14,281 nt of DNA from an uncultured Brevibacterium sp. (lineage in GTDB: Bacteria > Actinomycetota > Actinomycetes > Actinomycetales > Brevibacteriaceae): contig CABTZC010000019.1 of NCBI GenBank assembly GCA_902489185.1, positions 1 through 14,281 of the forward strand, in the 5' to 3' direction. The notes under the pieces are model-generated. The model saw only the letters and a program-made list of their open reading frames with translations, was not told where the DNA came from and made no database searches. Made by a program: the position numbers and the translations under genes. Below, piece by piece: positions 1 to 7,401 of this stretch (within the stretch, counting starts at the first letter, position 1; the number at the start of each line of letters is the position of its first letter).

Positions 1-684
1 ACTGAAACCATTATTGGTCTTCGAACTCCAGTACAGGGCTCCATCACGCTCGATGGAAGTGAACTCGTTGGCACATCGGTGAAACACCGTTTGGATGCCG
101 GGATCGGGTACGTTCCAGAGGACCGGTCCACAGACGGCATGATCAAAGACTTTTCCATTCGAGAGAACATGATTCTCGACTGGTACAACCGCCCTCCGTA
201 TTCACAAGGGCTCGCGCTGAAGCCACAGGTCATTAGGGACGAAGCTGCTAAGAAGGTCGAGGAGTTCGACATTCGGCTTCGAACAATTGACGACCCAATT
301 TCCACTTTGTCTGGTGGTAATCAGCAGAAGGTGGTTCTGTCGCGCGAACTGGGACGTGAGCTCAAACTCTTGATTGCTTCCCAGCCCACTCGTGGTCTTG
401 ACGTTGGGTCGATCGAGTTCGTCCACAAACGCATTATTGCGGAACGCGACGCAGGCACTCCCTGCATCATTGTGTCTACGGAACTCGACGAAGTACGTAA
501 CCTTGCCGACCGCGTTGCGGTCATGTATCGGGGAAGCATCGTAGGGATTGTCCCTGCGGACACTCCTCGTGATGCGTTGGGTCTCATGATGGCCGGAGCA
601 TCGGAAGAAGAAGCTATGGCTCGCGTTGCTGATGGAACAGCAGTAACCGAAGTCAGTGAGGCAGCGCAGGAGGACATCGTATGA
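1..684 (+). CDS. Nucleoside ABC transporter ATP-binding protein, C-terminal part (5' end outside window)
   Basis: ATPase subunit of a nucleoside importer of the YufO/NupA type (tandem nucleotide-binding domains on one chain). The reading frame is open from base 1, and the first visible residues (TETIIGLRTPVQGSI) match the stretch right after a Walker A motif. Only the end of the second domain is therefore present, about 227 residues. The signature LSGGNQQK lies at 307-330 and the D-loop region QPTRGLDVGS at 382-411. Where Walker B should end in DE the protein reads LLIASQPTRGLD, and the H-switch position reads STELDE, so this half lacks the usual catalytic residues. I recall a similar A/S-Q pattern as normal in this subfamily. 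The stop codon overlaps the next gene's ATG by 4 bases, and both permeases follow directly. Substrate is inferred from the downstream nucleoside-breaking genes. Sugar import is the main alternative. Confidence 0.93.
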   Translation, partial: TETIIGLRTPVQGSITLDGSELVGTSVKHRLDAGIGYVPEDRSTDGMIKDFSIRENMILDWYNRPPYSQGLALKPQVIRDEAAKKVEEFDIRLRTIDDPISTLSGGNQQKVVLSRELGRELKLLIASQPTRGLDVGSIEFVHKRIIAERDAGTPCIIVSTELDEVRNLADRVAVMYRGSIVGIVPADTPRDALGLMMAGASEEEAMARVADGTAVTEVSEAAQEDIV

Positions 685-1889
685 GCGCGCCCGTGAAAGA
701 GAAGAAGACAGAAGAGCGCTCGCATCCGCAGTCGACGTCGGTGGTGCGTCAGATCGTGACGGGCACGTTCGGTGTGTCTGTTTTGTCGATTGTTCTTGCA
801 CTTATCTTCGGGGCATTTCTGATCGCGTTCGCTGACCCGAACGTTCAAAAGGCTGCGGGGGATTTTTTCGCCCGGCCCACTGATCTGCTCTACTACGCGT
901 GGACGTCAATCACGGAAGCGTACGTGGCTCTGTTTCGCGGCGCGATCTTCGACTGGCAGGCACATTCGTTCACGCGCATGATCCGCCCGTTTACGGAATC
1001 ACTTGTGCTGTCGACTCCGTTGATCTTTACGGGACTGGGCATCGCCTTGGCGTTTAGGTCTGGCTTGTTCAACATTGGTGGACAAGGTCAGGTGATCTTG
1101 GGCGCGGTGACTGCTGGTTTTATTGGTTATGCACTTAACCTTCCACCCGTGATCCACCTGTTGATTGCCCTGGTGGCAGGAACCGTTGCAGGCGCCCTGT
1201 GGGCAGGAATCGCTGGTGTTCTTAAGGCCCGCACCGGGGCTAACGAAGTGATCGTGACGATCATGCTGAACTCGATTGCCGGATTCCTTTTGTCGTATCT
1301 GCTCAAACAAGCATGGTTTAGGCAAACTGGGTCTGCTAACCCCATTACCACGGAGATTCACAGTTCAGCGGCTTTATTTCCGCTCCTTCCATCTCCGTTC
1401 CGTCTGCACTTTGGGTTCTTGATCGCGATCGCCGCCACCGTTCTCGTGTGGTGGATCTTGGAACGTTCGACAATCGGTTTTGAGTTCCGCGCGGTGGGGT
1501 CAAATCCTGCAGCTTCACGGACTGCGGGTATTTCTGTTCAGCGTGTCACCGTTCTGGTGATGGCGCTCGCAGGTGCGCTCGCCGGACTGGGTGGAGCTGC
1601 CCACGTACTTGGTACGGAAATGAAGATTTCCGGTGGTGTCGCGGGCCAGATCGGATTCGATGCGATCACGGTGGCGTTGTTGGGCCGGTCGCGGCCGGTA
1701 GGGACGTTCTTTGCCGGTTTGCTGTTTGGTGCTTTGAAATCCGGTGGGTACCTCATGCAGGCACAGACCGGAACCCCTATTGACATCGTTTTGGTTGTGC
1801 AGTCAACGATCGTGCTCCTCATCGCAGCACCGCCGTTGGTTCGTGCGATCTTCCGATTGCCAGCGCCCGTTGCGAAGGAGGCTGCATGA
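681..1889 (+). CDS. Nucleoside ABC transporter permease 1 (BPD_transp_2, YufP/NupB-like)
   Basis: Integral membrane subunit of the nucleoside importer, 402 aa. After a charged cytoplasmic start there is a first hydrophobic segment at about residues 29-51, then a cluster of segments from about 108 to 385. Family landmarks are visible: FNIGGQGQ at 130-137, GANEVIVTIMLN at 186-197, and the cytoplasmic coupling stretch FRAVGSNPAASRTAGI at 269-284. The start is fixed by AGGAGG at 668-673, seven bases before the ATG, and by the ATGA overlap with the ATPase gene, which suggests coupled translation. It should pair with the next permease as a heterodimer. Family assignment is secure. Nucleoside rather than sugar specificity rests on context and resemblance to YufP. 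Confidence 0.93.
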   Translation: MSAPVKEKKTEERSHPQSTSVVRQIVTGTFGVSVLSIVLALIFGAFLIAFADPNVQKAAGDFFARPTDLLYYAWTSITEAYVALFRGAIFDWQAHSFTRMIRPFTESLVLSTPLIFTGLGIALAFRSGLFNIGGQGQVILGAVTAGFIGYALNLPPVIHLLIALVAGTVAGALWAGIAGVLKARTGANEVIVTIMLNSIAGFLLSYLLKQAWFRQTGSANPITTEIHSSAALFPLLPSPFRLHFGFLIAIAATVLVWWILERSTIGFEFRAVGSNPAASRTAGISVQRVTVLVMALAGALAGLGGAAHVLGTEMKISGGVAGQIGFDAITVALLGRSRPVGTFFAGLLFGALKSGGYLMQAQTGTPIDIVLVVQSTIVLLIAAPPLVRAIFRLPAPVAKEAA

Positions 1890-3163
1890 ACACCCTGACT
1901 AAGGAATCACAATTGCCTACTGCCCTGCAGCCCGTTGAGTGGAAGTACCCAATTCTTTACGGTGTTTTAGCCGTTATCGCGTTTGTTGCGTTTGGGCTGG
2001 GAGCACCTGGTGACGCACAGACGACGTTCGCGTTCACCGCGCCCGACGCGTTCCTTGCCATCCCCGATCTGGTTGTCGCTTCGAAGATCGCCGCGATCGT
2101 GGTGGGTGTCATTCTCTTAGCGCTTGCAGGTTTCAGTTTGTGGGCTACGCGCGTCCGTGCCGAGGTGGGAGTGTGGCTCCCGCTGGCGTTCGGAGTTTTG
2201 TTCGTGTTTGCGTTCCTGACATGGGCCGGTGCTGGCCGAGGTGTAATCGCCACGACCTCGTTGTTGGCCGGTGGATTGGCGTTGTCCGTTCCGCTGATTT
2301 TTGGTGCCATGTGTGGTCTGGTTGGTGAACGTTCCGGCATCATTAATATTGCGATTGAGGGCCAGCTGTTGGCTGGTGCGTTCCTCGCAGCAGTGGTTGC
2401 CAGTGTTGCTAAGAACCCATATGTGGGCTTGATTGCGGCACCCCTGGCCGGAGCCATTGTGGGTTCAATTCTGGTGTTCTTCGCAGTGAAGTACTGGGTC
2501 AACCAGATCATTATTGGTGTTGTTCTCAACGTGCTCGTTGTGGGTCTGACCAACTTCCTATTCTCGACGCTTCTGACACAGAACCAAGAACTGTGGAACT
2601 CCCGTCAGGCGCTCCCGGCTCTTCCGGTTCCGCTGTTGAGCGAGATCCCAGTGATCGGTCCGGTGTTCTTCAAACAGAACATCTTGGTGTACCTCATGTA
2701 TGTGGTCGTCATTGTTTTGCACGTGGCTGTGTTCCATTCCAAGTGGGGGCTTCGGATGCGCGCAATCGGTGAGCACCCACGGGCTGCCGACACAGTGGGT
2801 ATCAACGTCAACCGTGGACGTGTTCTGAATACGATTTTCGCCGGTGCGATCGCGGGCCTTGGTGGTGCGTTTTTCACAATCGGTTCAGGTTTGGCCTTCG
2901 GTAAAGAAATGACAGCCGGTCAGGGGTACATCGCTTTGGCTGCCATGATCTTGGGTAAGTGGAATCCATTTGGGGCGTTGTTCGCAGCGATTTTGTTTGG
3001 GTTCACCAAAAACCTGGGTAACTCGCTTTCCGCGATCGGTGCTCCAATTCCGCAAGACCTTCTGTTCATGTTGCCGTACATCGTGACGATCTTTGCGGTT
3101 GCAGGATTCGTGGGCCAGGTTCGCGCGCCAGCGGCAGAAGGTATTCCGTACTCCAAGCAGTAA
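1886..3163 (+). CDS. Nucleoside ABC transporter permease 2 (BPD_transp_2, YufQ/NupC-like)
   Basis: Second membrane subunit of the importer, 425 aa. It begins with an N-terminal extension containing three hydrophobic stretches (about residues 22-40, 66-87 and 96-114) before the core. The core has the family motif around GERSGIINIAIEG (147-159), NQIIIGVVLN (206-215) and the coupling stretch RAIGEHPRAADTVGI (292-306). AAGGAGG at 1875-1881 lies four bases before the ATG, which overlaps the upstream stop as ATGA. The order ATPase-permease-permease is the standard layout for BMP-dependent nucleoside transporters. The protein should form the channel with the upstream permease. Confidence in the family is high; the substrate is inferred from the neighbouring cytidine deaminase and phosphorylase. 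Confidence 0.93.
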   Translation: MNTLTKESQLPTALQPVEWKYPILYGVLAVIAFVAFGLGAPGDAQTTFAFTAPDAFLAIPDLVVASKIAAIVVGVILLALAGFSLWATRVRAEVGVWLPLAFGVLFVFAFLTWAGAGRGVIATTSLLAGGLALSVPLIFGAMCGLVGERSGIINIAIEGQLLAGAFLAAVVASVAKNPYVGLIAAPLAGAIVGSILVFFAVKYWVNQIIIGVVLNVLVVGLTNFLFSTLLTQNQELWNSRQALPALPVPLLSEIPVIGPVFFKQNILVYLMYVVVIVLHVAVFHSKWGLRMRAIGEHPRAADTVGINVNRGRVLNTIFAGAIAGLGGAFFTIGSGLAFGKEMTAGQGYIALAAMILGKWNPFGALFAAILFGFTKNLGNSLSAIGAPIPQDLLFMLPYIVTIFAVAGFVGQVRAPAAEGIPYSKQ

Positions 3164-3174
3164 AAGAGGTCAGA

Positions 3175-3558
3175 ATGGATTGGGACGTTTTGCGTGAACG
3201 CGCACGTGCCGTGATGGAGAACGCGTATGTCCCGTATTCGCACTACCCTGTAGGTGCTGCTGCTCTCGTTGACGACGGTCGAATCATTGTGGGGTGCAAT
3301 GTTGAAAATGCGTCCTACGGATTAGGGCTGTGTGCCGAATGTGGCCTTGTCTCGGAGCTTCACCGGACAGGAGGAGGTCGGTTGGTCGCATTCGCGTGTG
3401 TTGATAAACACGGCAACAAACTGGTGCCGTGTGGCCGGTGCCGTCAACTGCTATACGAACACGGTGGGCCAGATCTCCTCCTTGACATGCCATCTGGGAT
3501 CGCACCACTTTCCCAGGTGCTCCCGGAAGCTTTTGGACCCGATCACTTAAGGAGCTGA
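3175..3558 (+). CDS. cdd: Cytidine deaminase
   Basis: Zinc enzyme that hydrolyses cytidine and deoxycytidine to uridine and deoxyuridine plus ammonia, in the cytoplasm. At 127 aa it has the size of the small homotetrameric class. Visible motifs are the substrate strand YSHYPVGAA (21-29), CNVENASYG (41-49), CAE at 53-55 (zinc ligand C53, catalytic E55) and PCGRCRQ at 85-91 (zinc ligands C86 and C89). CAE is followed by C rather than the R of many homologues, a pattern I also recall for the M. tuberculosis enzyme. AAGAGG at 3164-3169 precedes the ATG by five bases. It follows the permease by 11 bases and feeds uridine or deoxyuridine to the phosphorylase that starts one base after its stop. Confidence 0.96.
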   Translation: MDWDVLRERARAVMENAYVPYSHYPVGAAALVDDGRIIVGCNVENASYGLGLCAECGLVSELHRTGGGRLVAFACVDKHGNKLVPCGRCRQLLYEHGGPDLLLDMPSGIAPLSQVLPEAFGPDHLRS

Positions 3559-3559
3559 C

Positions 3560-4840
3560 ATGATCGAACCATTTGACGTCGTCGATGTGATTCGCACAAA
3601 GCGTGATCGTGAAGAACTCAGCGACGAACAGATCGCATGGGTCATCGACGCCTACACGCGCGGTGTTGTCGCCGATGAACAGATGTCGTCATTGGGAATG
3701 GCGATCTTCCTCAACGGGATGAGCCCACGCGAAATCGCTCAGTGGACGCACGCGATGATCGAGTCCGGCGAGCGGATGGACTTTTCGAGCTTGTCGAAAC
3801 CCACCTCGGACAAACACTCAACAGGGGGAGTGGGGGACAAGATCACTTTGCCACTGGCCCCTCTGGTCGCGGTCTTTGACGTTGCCGTTCCGCAGCTGTC
3901 TGGCCGTGGACTGGGGCACACCGGTGGCACGCTGGACAAGCTGGAGTCGATCCCAGGTTGGCGGGCCAACCTGAGCAACGACGAACTCATGAGCCAGCTT
4001 GAGGACATTGGTCCTGTGATCTGTGCTGCCGGAACCGGCCTTGCTCCTGCGGACAAGAAACTCTATGCGTTGCGCGACATCACCGGGATCGTCGACTGCA
4101 TTCCGCTCATCGCGTCGTCAATCATGAGCAAGAAGATCGCTGAAGGCACCCAGGCGCTTGTCCTTGATGTGAAGGCCGGTTCGGGGGCGTTCATGAAGGA
4201 CGTTGAACAGGCAACTGCCCTTGCCCGCACCATGGTGGAGTTGGGGAAGAACGCAGGTGTTGAGACCTCGGCGTTGATTACCGACATGTCAACCCCGCTG
4301 GGGCTCACGGTTGGCAACGCGCTGGAAGTCCGTGAGTCTGTCGAAGTGTTGGCCGGCGGAGGGCCCGCGGATGTTGTTGAACTTACGGTTGAGCTGGCAC
4401 GTGAGATGCTCGCGCTGGTTGGCAAGACCGAGGTGGATGTCGAGGCCGCGCTCAACGACGGCCGGGCGATGGACATGTGGAACCGCATGATCGAACGTCA
4501 GGGTGGTGACCCGCACGCGACTCTGCCTACTGCAAAAGAAACCCACACGGTGACGGCTGAAGAATCGGGTGTTGTGACGACCCTTGACGCGCTGAGCGTG
4601 GGCGTTGCGTCGTGGCGTCTGGGTGCTGGGCGCGCACGCAAGGAGGACCCAGTGCAGGCCGGTGCAGGTATTGAGTTGCACGCCAAACCTGGCGACACCG
4701 TGACAGCTGGCGAGCCCCTGATGACGTTGCACACGGACGAACCGCAGCGTTTTGAACGTGCGCTCGAATCGCTTGAAGGCGCGTGGAGCATTGGCCAGCA
4801 GGCTGCGCCTCGCACTGTTATTTTGGACCGAGTTTCCTAA
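3560..4840 (+). CDS. deoA: Thymidine/pyrimidine-nucleoside phosphorylase
   Basis: Splits thymidine or deoxyuridine (possibly uridine) with phosphate into base plus (deoxy)ribose-1-phosphate. The 426-residue length fits this family. Phosphate-binding KHSTGGVGDK is at 85-94, the family signature SGRGLGHTGGTLDKLE at 114-129, and the base-binding stretch LRDITG...ASSIMSKK at 171-192, where R172, S187 and K191 appear to match the known pyrimidine-contacting residues. The C-terminal alpha/beta domain with GAGIELHAKPGD is complete. AAGGAG at 3549-3554 lies within the end of cdd and the genes are separated by a single base (TGACATG), so translation is probably coupled. The motifs do not separate strict thymidine phosphorylase (DeoA) from the broader Pdp type. 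The product needs a mutase before DeoC can use it. Confidence 0.95.
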   Translation: MIEPFDVVDVIRTKRDREELSDEQIAWVIDAYTRGVVADEQMSSLGMAIFLNGMSPREIAQWTHAMIESGERMDFSSLSKPTSDKHSTGGVGDKITLPLAPLVAVFDVAVPQLSGRGLGHTGGTLDKLESIPGWRANLSNDELMSQLEDIGPVICAAGTGLAPADKKLYALRDITGIVDCIPLIASSIMSKKIAEGTQALVLDVKAGSGAFMKDVEQATALARTMVELGKNAGVETSALITDMSTPLGLTVGNALEVRESVEVLAGGGPADVVELTVELAREMLALVGKTEVDVEAALNDGRAMDMWNRMIERQGGDPHATLPTAKETHTVTAEESGVVTTLDALSVGVASWRLGAGRARKEDPVQAGAGIELHAKPGDTVTAGEPLMTLHTDEPQRFERALESLEGAWSIGQQAAPRTVILDRVS

Positions 4841-4855
4841 CCGAAAGGACACCCA

Positions 4856-5569
4856 ATGACCACCCGCACTGATGTTGCACAGATGATCGACCACACGCTT
4901 CTCAAACCCGAATCAACTCCTGAGGACTTCGTTGCGCTGGTTGAGGCCGGTAAGGAACTGGGTGTGAAGGCTGTGTGCGTGTCGCCTTCCGCGCTTCCGC
5001 TCACCGACACCGGTGACCTGGTGGTGGCCACGGTTGTTGGCTTCCCGTCCGGTGCGGTCAAGCCACAGATTAAGGCTGCCGAGGCGGCCCAAGCTGTGCG
5101 TGACGGCGCCCGTGAGATCGACATGGTGATCAACGTGGGGCAGGCAATCGCGGGCGATTTTGCTGGGGTCGAAGCTGACATCAATGGGGTAGTGACTGCC
5201 GTTGCCGAGGCGGCAAAGGACTTAGGTCTTCCGGTTGCGACCGGCCCGGAGTCAGCGACTGAAGGTGCCGCGATCGTCAAGGTGATTATTGAGTCAGCAG
5301 CTTTGAGCGACGAACAGATCGTGGGTGCGTGTGAGGCTGCGGTGCGTGCAGGAGCCCACTACGTGAAGACATCGACTGGGTTCCACCCGGCCGGTGGTGC
5401 AAGTGCTCACGCTGTCAAACTGATGCGCTCAACCGTGGGTGATGCTCTGGGTGTCAAGGCTTCCGGTGGGATCCGTGACGCACAGGCAGCACAGTCCATG
5501 ATCGAGGCTGGGGCGTCGCGCCTGGGCCTGTCAGGAAGTGCTGCCGTGCTCGACGGTTTCACGGCATAA
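4856..5569 (+). CDS. deoC: Deoxyribose-phosphate aldolase
   Basis: Class I aldolase that cleaves 2-deoxyribose-5-phosphate into glyceraldehyde-3-phosphate and acetaldehyde, ending deoxynucleoside breakdown. The TIM-barrel family motifs are present: IDHTLLKP (11-18), VATVVGFPSG (57-66), EIDMVIN (87-93, with D89), the Schiff-base lysine K171 in YVKTSTGF and the proton-relay lysine K201 in KASGGIR. The phosphate loop reads GLSGS (224-228) instead of the commoner GxSSG. At 237 aa it is slightly long: residues about 123-139 (LGLPVATGPES onward) look like an insert of some 15-20 residues compared with the B. subtilis enzyme as I remember it. GAAAGGA at 4843-4849 serves as ribosome binding site, 15 bases after deoA. 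It is the last gene of the operon. Confidence 0.95.
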   Translation: MTTRTDVAQMIDHTLLKPESTPEDFVALVEAGKELGVKAVCVSPSALPLTDTGDLVVATVVGFPSGAVKPQIKAAEAAQAVRDGAREIDMVINVGQAIAGDFAGVEADINGVVTAVAEAAKDLGLPVATGPESATEGAAIVKVIIESAALSDEQIVGACEAAVRAGAHYVKTSTGFHPAGGASAHAVKLMRSTVGDALGVKASGGIRDAQAAQSMIEAGASRLGLSGSAAVLDGFTA

Positions 5570-5581
5570 GCACCAAAGCCA

Positions 5582-5621
5582 CGTATTACTGCAGGAACTC
5601 AGCGAGGTCTGCAGTAATACG
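5582..5621. terminator. Perfect 13-bp inverted repeat at the deoC/mutase convergent junction (candidate bidirectional terminator)
   Basis: Left arm CGTATTACTGCAG at 5582-5594 and right arm CTGCAGTAATACG at 5609-5621 are exact reverse complements around a 14-base loop. The loop could add a small nested CTC-AGC-GAG stem (5598-5606). The element starts 12 bases after the deoC stop and covers the last codons and stop (5586-5588) of the mutase gene on the other strand. It is the only strong hairpin between the two operons. Neither strand has a T-rich tract after it, so it is not a textbook intrinsic terminator. It may instead block readthrough or protect 3' ends. The repeat is certain; the function is inferred. 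Confidence 0.6.
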
Positions 5622-7394
5622 GTCCAGCTTGGCGCGGGCTTCTGCAAGAGCCTGCGGGTACGTGCTCTCATCAGCCGTTTCAACGGCTTCCAAGTAGCAC
5701 TTAAGCTTGGGCTCTGTTCCCGACGGGCGGATCACCACCCGGTCGCCAGACTCCGTCAAGAGAGCAAAACCGGGAGTACCCGGAAGGGACTCCGACCCTT
5801 GCGACAGGTCAACGACCTCGGTCACGGCAGACCCACCCAAATCAGTGGGAGGTGCCGACGCAAGCCGGTCCAACATCTTGTCAATGTGCTTCAGGTTGGT
5901 GACGCGGATCGTGTACGGGGCGGTGAGGAAAATACCGTCACGAACGCGAATGCGCTTCAACTCGTCGTCAACGGTGCGCCCTTGCGCGTGGAGTTCGGCA
6001 ACAAGGTGAGCGATCACGACCGCGGCCGACACGCCGTCCTTATCGCGCACAACCTGAGGGTTCACGCTGTAGCCCAGCGCCTCTTCGTACCCGAATACCA
6101 GGTCGGTGCCACGGGCAATCCACTTGAAACCGGTCAACGTGGTGCGGTGTGGGACCCCGTGGAAGTCCGCGGCCTGGGCCAATGCTCGTGACGACACGAT
6201 CGAATTGGCCACCGTCCCAGGGGTCCGGGACGCAATGAAATCACCCAGGAGCAAACCAACCTCATCACCGGTCAGCTGACGGAACGCGCCGTGGGAATCC
6301 GGGATTGGAACAGCGATCGACACGCGGTCGGCGTCTGGGTCGTTGGCGATGACCAACTGCGCGTTTTCAGCTTTTGCCGTTTCAAACGCCAGGTCAAGGG
6401 CCCCAGGTTCTTCCGGGTTAGGGAACGTGACAGTGGGGAAGTCCGGATCGGGTTGAGCCTGCGCCTCAACCGGCGTCACACGCGTGAACCCGGCCTGTTC
6501 AAGCGCTGTGAGCGTGGTGTCATTGCCCACCCCGTGCATCGACGTGTGGACAATCCGCAGATCAGCCGGTGCGTCAGACACACCCAAACGCGACCTGACC
6601 GCGGCGATGCTTGCCAGGTACTCCTCGGTGACATCGACGCTTTCCCACCCGGACTCTGCGCGAGCAACATCGGCGACGCTGTCAACACGGGCAATGTGCG
6701 ACGCGATCTGTGAATCAAACGGCGCCACGATCTGTGCTCCTGCGCCATGCGTGGCGCGTTCGTGAGCGGCGTCCTCACTTGCCGCCCCAATTCCGGCGAA
6801 CGCCATGCCCGGTGCCCCCGCCGTGGCGTGGGCGGCGCTGGCTTGCGAAACGGTGTCAGCGAGGTACACGGCGGCCTGCGGGCGGGCTCCTAAGTACACC
6901 TTGTACCCATTGTCCCGAGGTGGGTTGTGGCTGGCCGTAACCATCACCCCGGCGTCGGCCTCGAGGTGGTTGACGGCAAACGCAAGCATCGGAGTGGGCT
7001 TGCGGGCCGGCAGCATGAGCGCACGGCCACCGGCAGCGGTGACAACGGCTGCAGTGTCGCGGGCAAAATCCTCTGAACCGTACCGGGCGTCACACCCGAT
7101 CACCACGGTGAAATTGTCCCCCACGGTGTCACGCAAAAACGCGGTGAGCCCAGCTGCTGCGCGGATCACCACGGCACGGTTCATCCGGTTGGGGCCACCG
7201 CCCAGCTCACCACGCAGACCCGCGGTCCCAAACTGCAGCATGCCAGAAAAACGGTCGGCCAAATCATCGAGTGCCCGGGCCGACTCTTCACCCGGCTCCT
7301 GCGTCGCTTCAACCAGGTCAGTCAGCTGTTTCCGGGTTTCTGGGTCCGGGTCATCTGCGATCCATGCGCGTACAGCATCAAAGTCCACACTCAT
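5586..7394 (-). CDS. Phosphohexomutase-superfamily enzyme, likely phosphopentomutase (PGM2/PmmB-like)
   Basis: 602-residue alpha-D-phosphohexomutase that moves phosphate between C1 and the terminal carbon of a sugar phosphate. All four active-site elements are intact: phosphoserine loop TASHNPP (153-159, S155), metal loop NDPDADR (351-357), sugar-binding GYEEALG (435-441) and phosphate-binding RPSGTEPK (556-563). FGTAGLRG at 55-62 and KDGVSAA at 452-458 place it with the long PGM2/PgcA/PmmB group rather than the roughly 450-aa ManB/GlmM group. It lies seven bases after the purine nucleoside phosphorylase gene, with GAGGG at 7399-7403 overlapping that gene's stop. Human PGM2 is known to act on pentose-1-phosphates, and no DeoB is visible here, so conversion of (deoxy)ribose-1-phosphate to the 5-phosphate is a reasonable inference. 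Annotation as phosphomannomutase or phosphoglucomutase is the alternative. Confidence 0.92.
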   Translation of the reverse strand: MSVDFDAVRAWIADDPDPETRKQLTDLVEATQEPGEESARALDDLADRFSGMLQFGTAGLRGELGGGPNRMNRAVVIRAAAGLTAFLRDTVGDNFTVVIGCDARYGSEDFARDTAAVVTAAGGRALMLPARKPTPMLAFAVNHLEADAGVMVTASHNPPRDNGYKVYLGARPQAAVYLADTVSQASAAHATAGAPGMAFAGIGAASEDAAHERATHGAGAQIVAPFDSQIASHIARVDSVADVARAESGWESVDVTEEYLASIAAVRSRLGVSDAPADLRIVHTSMHGVGNDTTLTALEQAGFTRVTPVEAQAQPDPDFPTVTFPNPEEPGALDLAFETAKAENAQLVIANDPDADRVSIAVPIPDSHGAFRQLTGDEVGLLLGDFIASRTPGTVANSIVSSRALAQAADFHGVPHRTTLTGFKWIARGTDLVFGYEEALGYSVNPQVVRDKDGVSAAVVIAHLVAELHAQGRTVDDELKRIRVRDGIFLTAPYTIRVTNLKHIDKMLDRLASAPPTDLGGSAVTEVVDLSQGSESLPGTPGFALLTESGDRVVIRPSGTEPKLKCYLEAVETADESTYPQALAEARAKLDRITADLAEFLQ

Positions 7395-7401
7395 GATTCC
7401 C

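Noticed and set aside
4289..4894. A 201-codon minus-strand frame opposite deoA
   Set aside because: No motif and no start signal; antisense to conserved thymidine phosphorylase sequence.
5570..5585. Classical intrinsic terminator with a T tract after deoC
   Set aside because: No T run follows the hairpin on either strand, so it is listed only as a candidate terminator.
5538..6191. A 217-codon + strand frame starting inside the end of deoC and running over the mutase gene
   Set aside because: It has no ribosome binding site or domain, and it runs opposite the catalytic C-terminal domain of the mutase.
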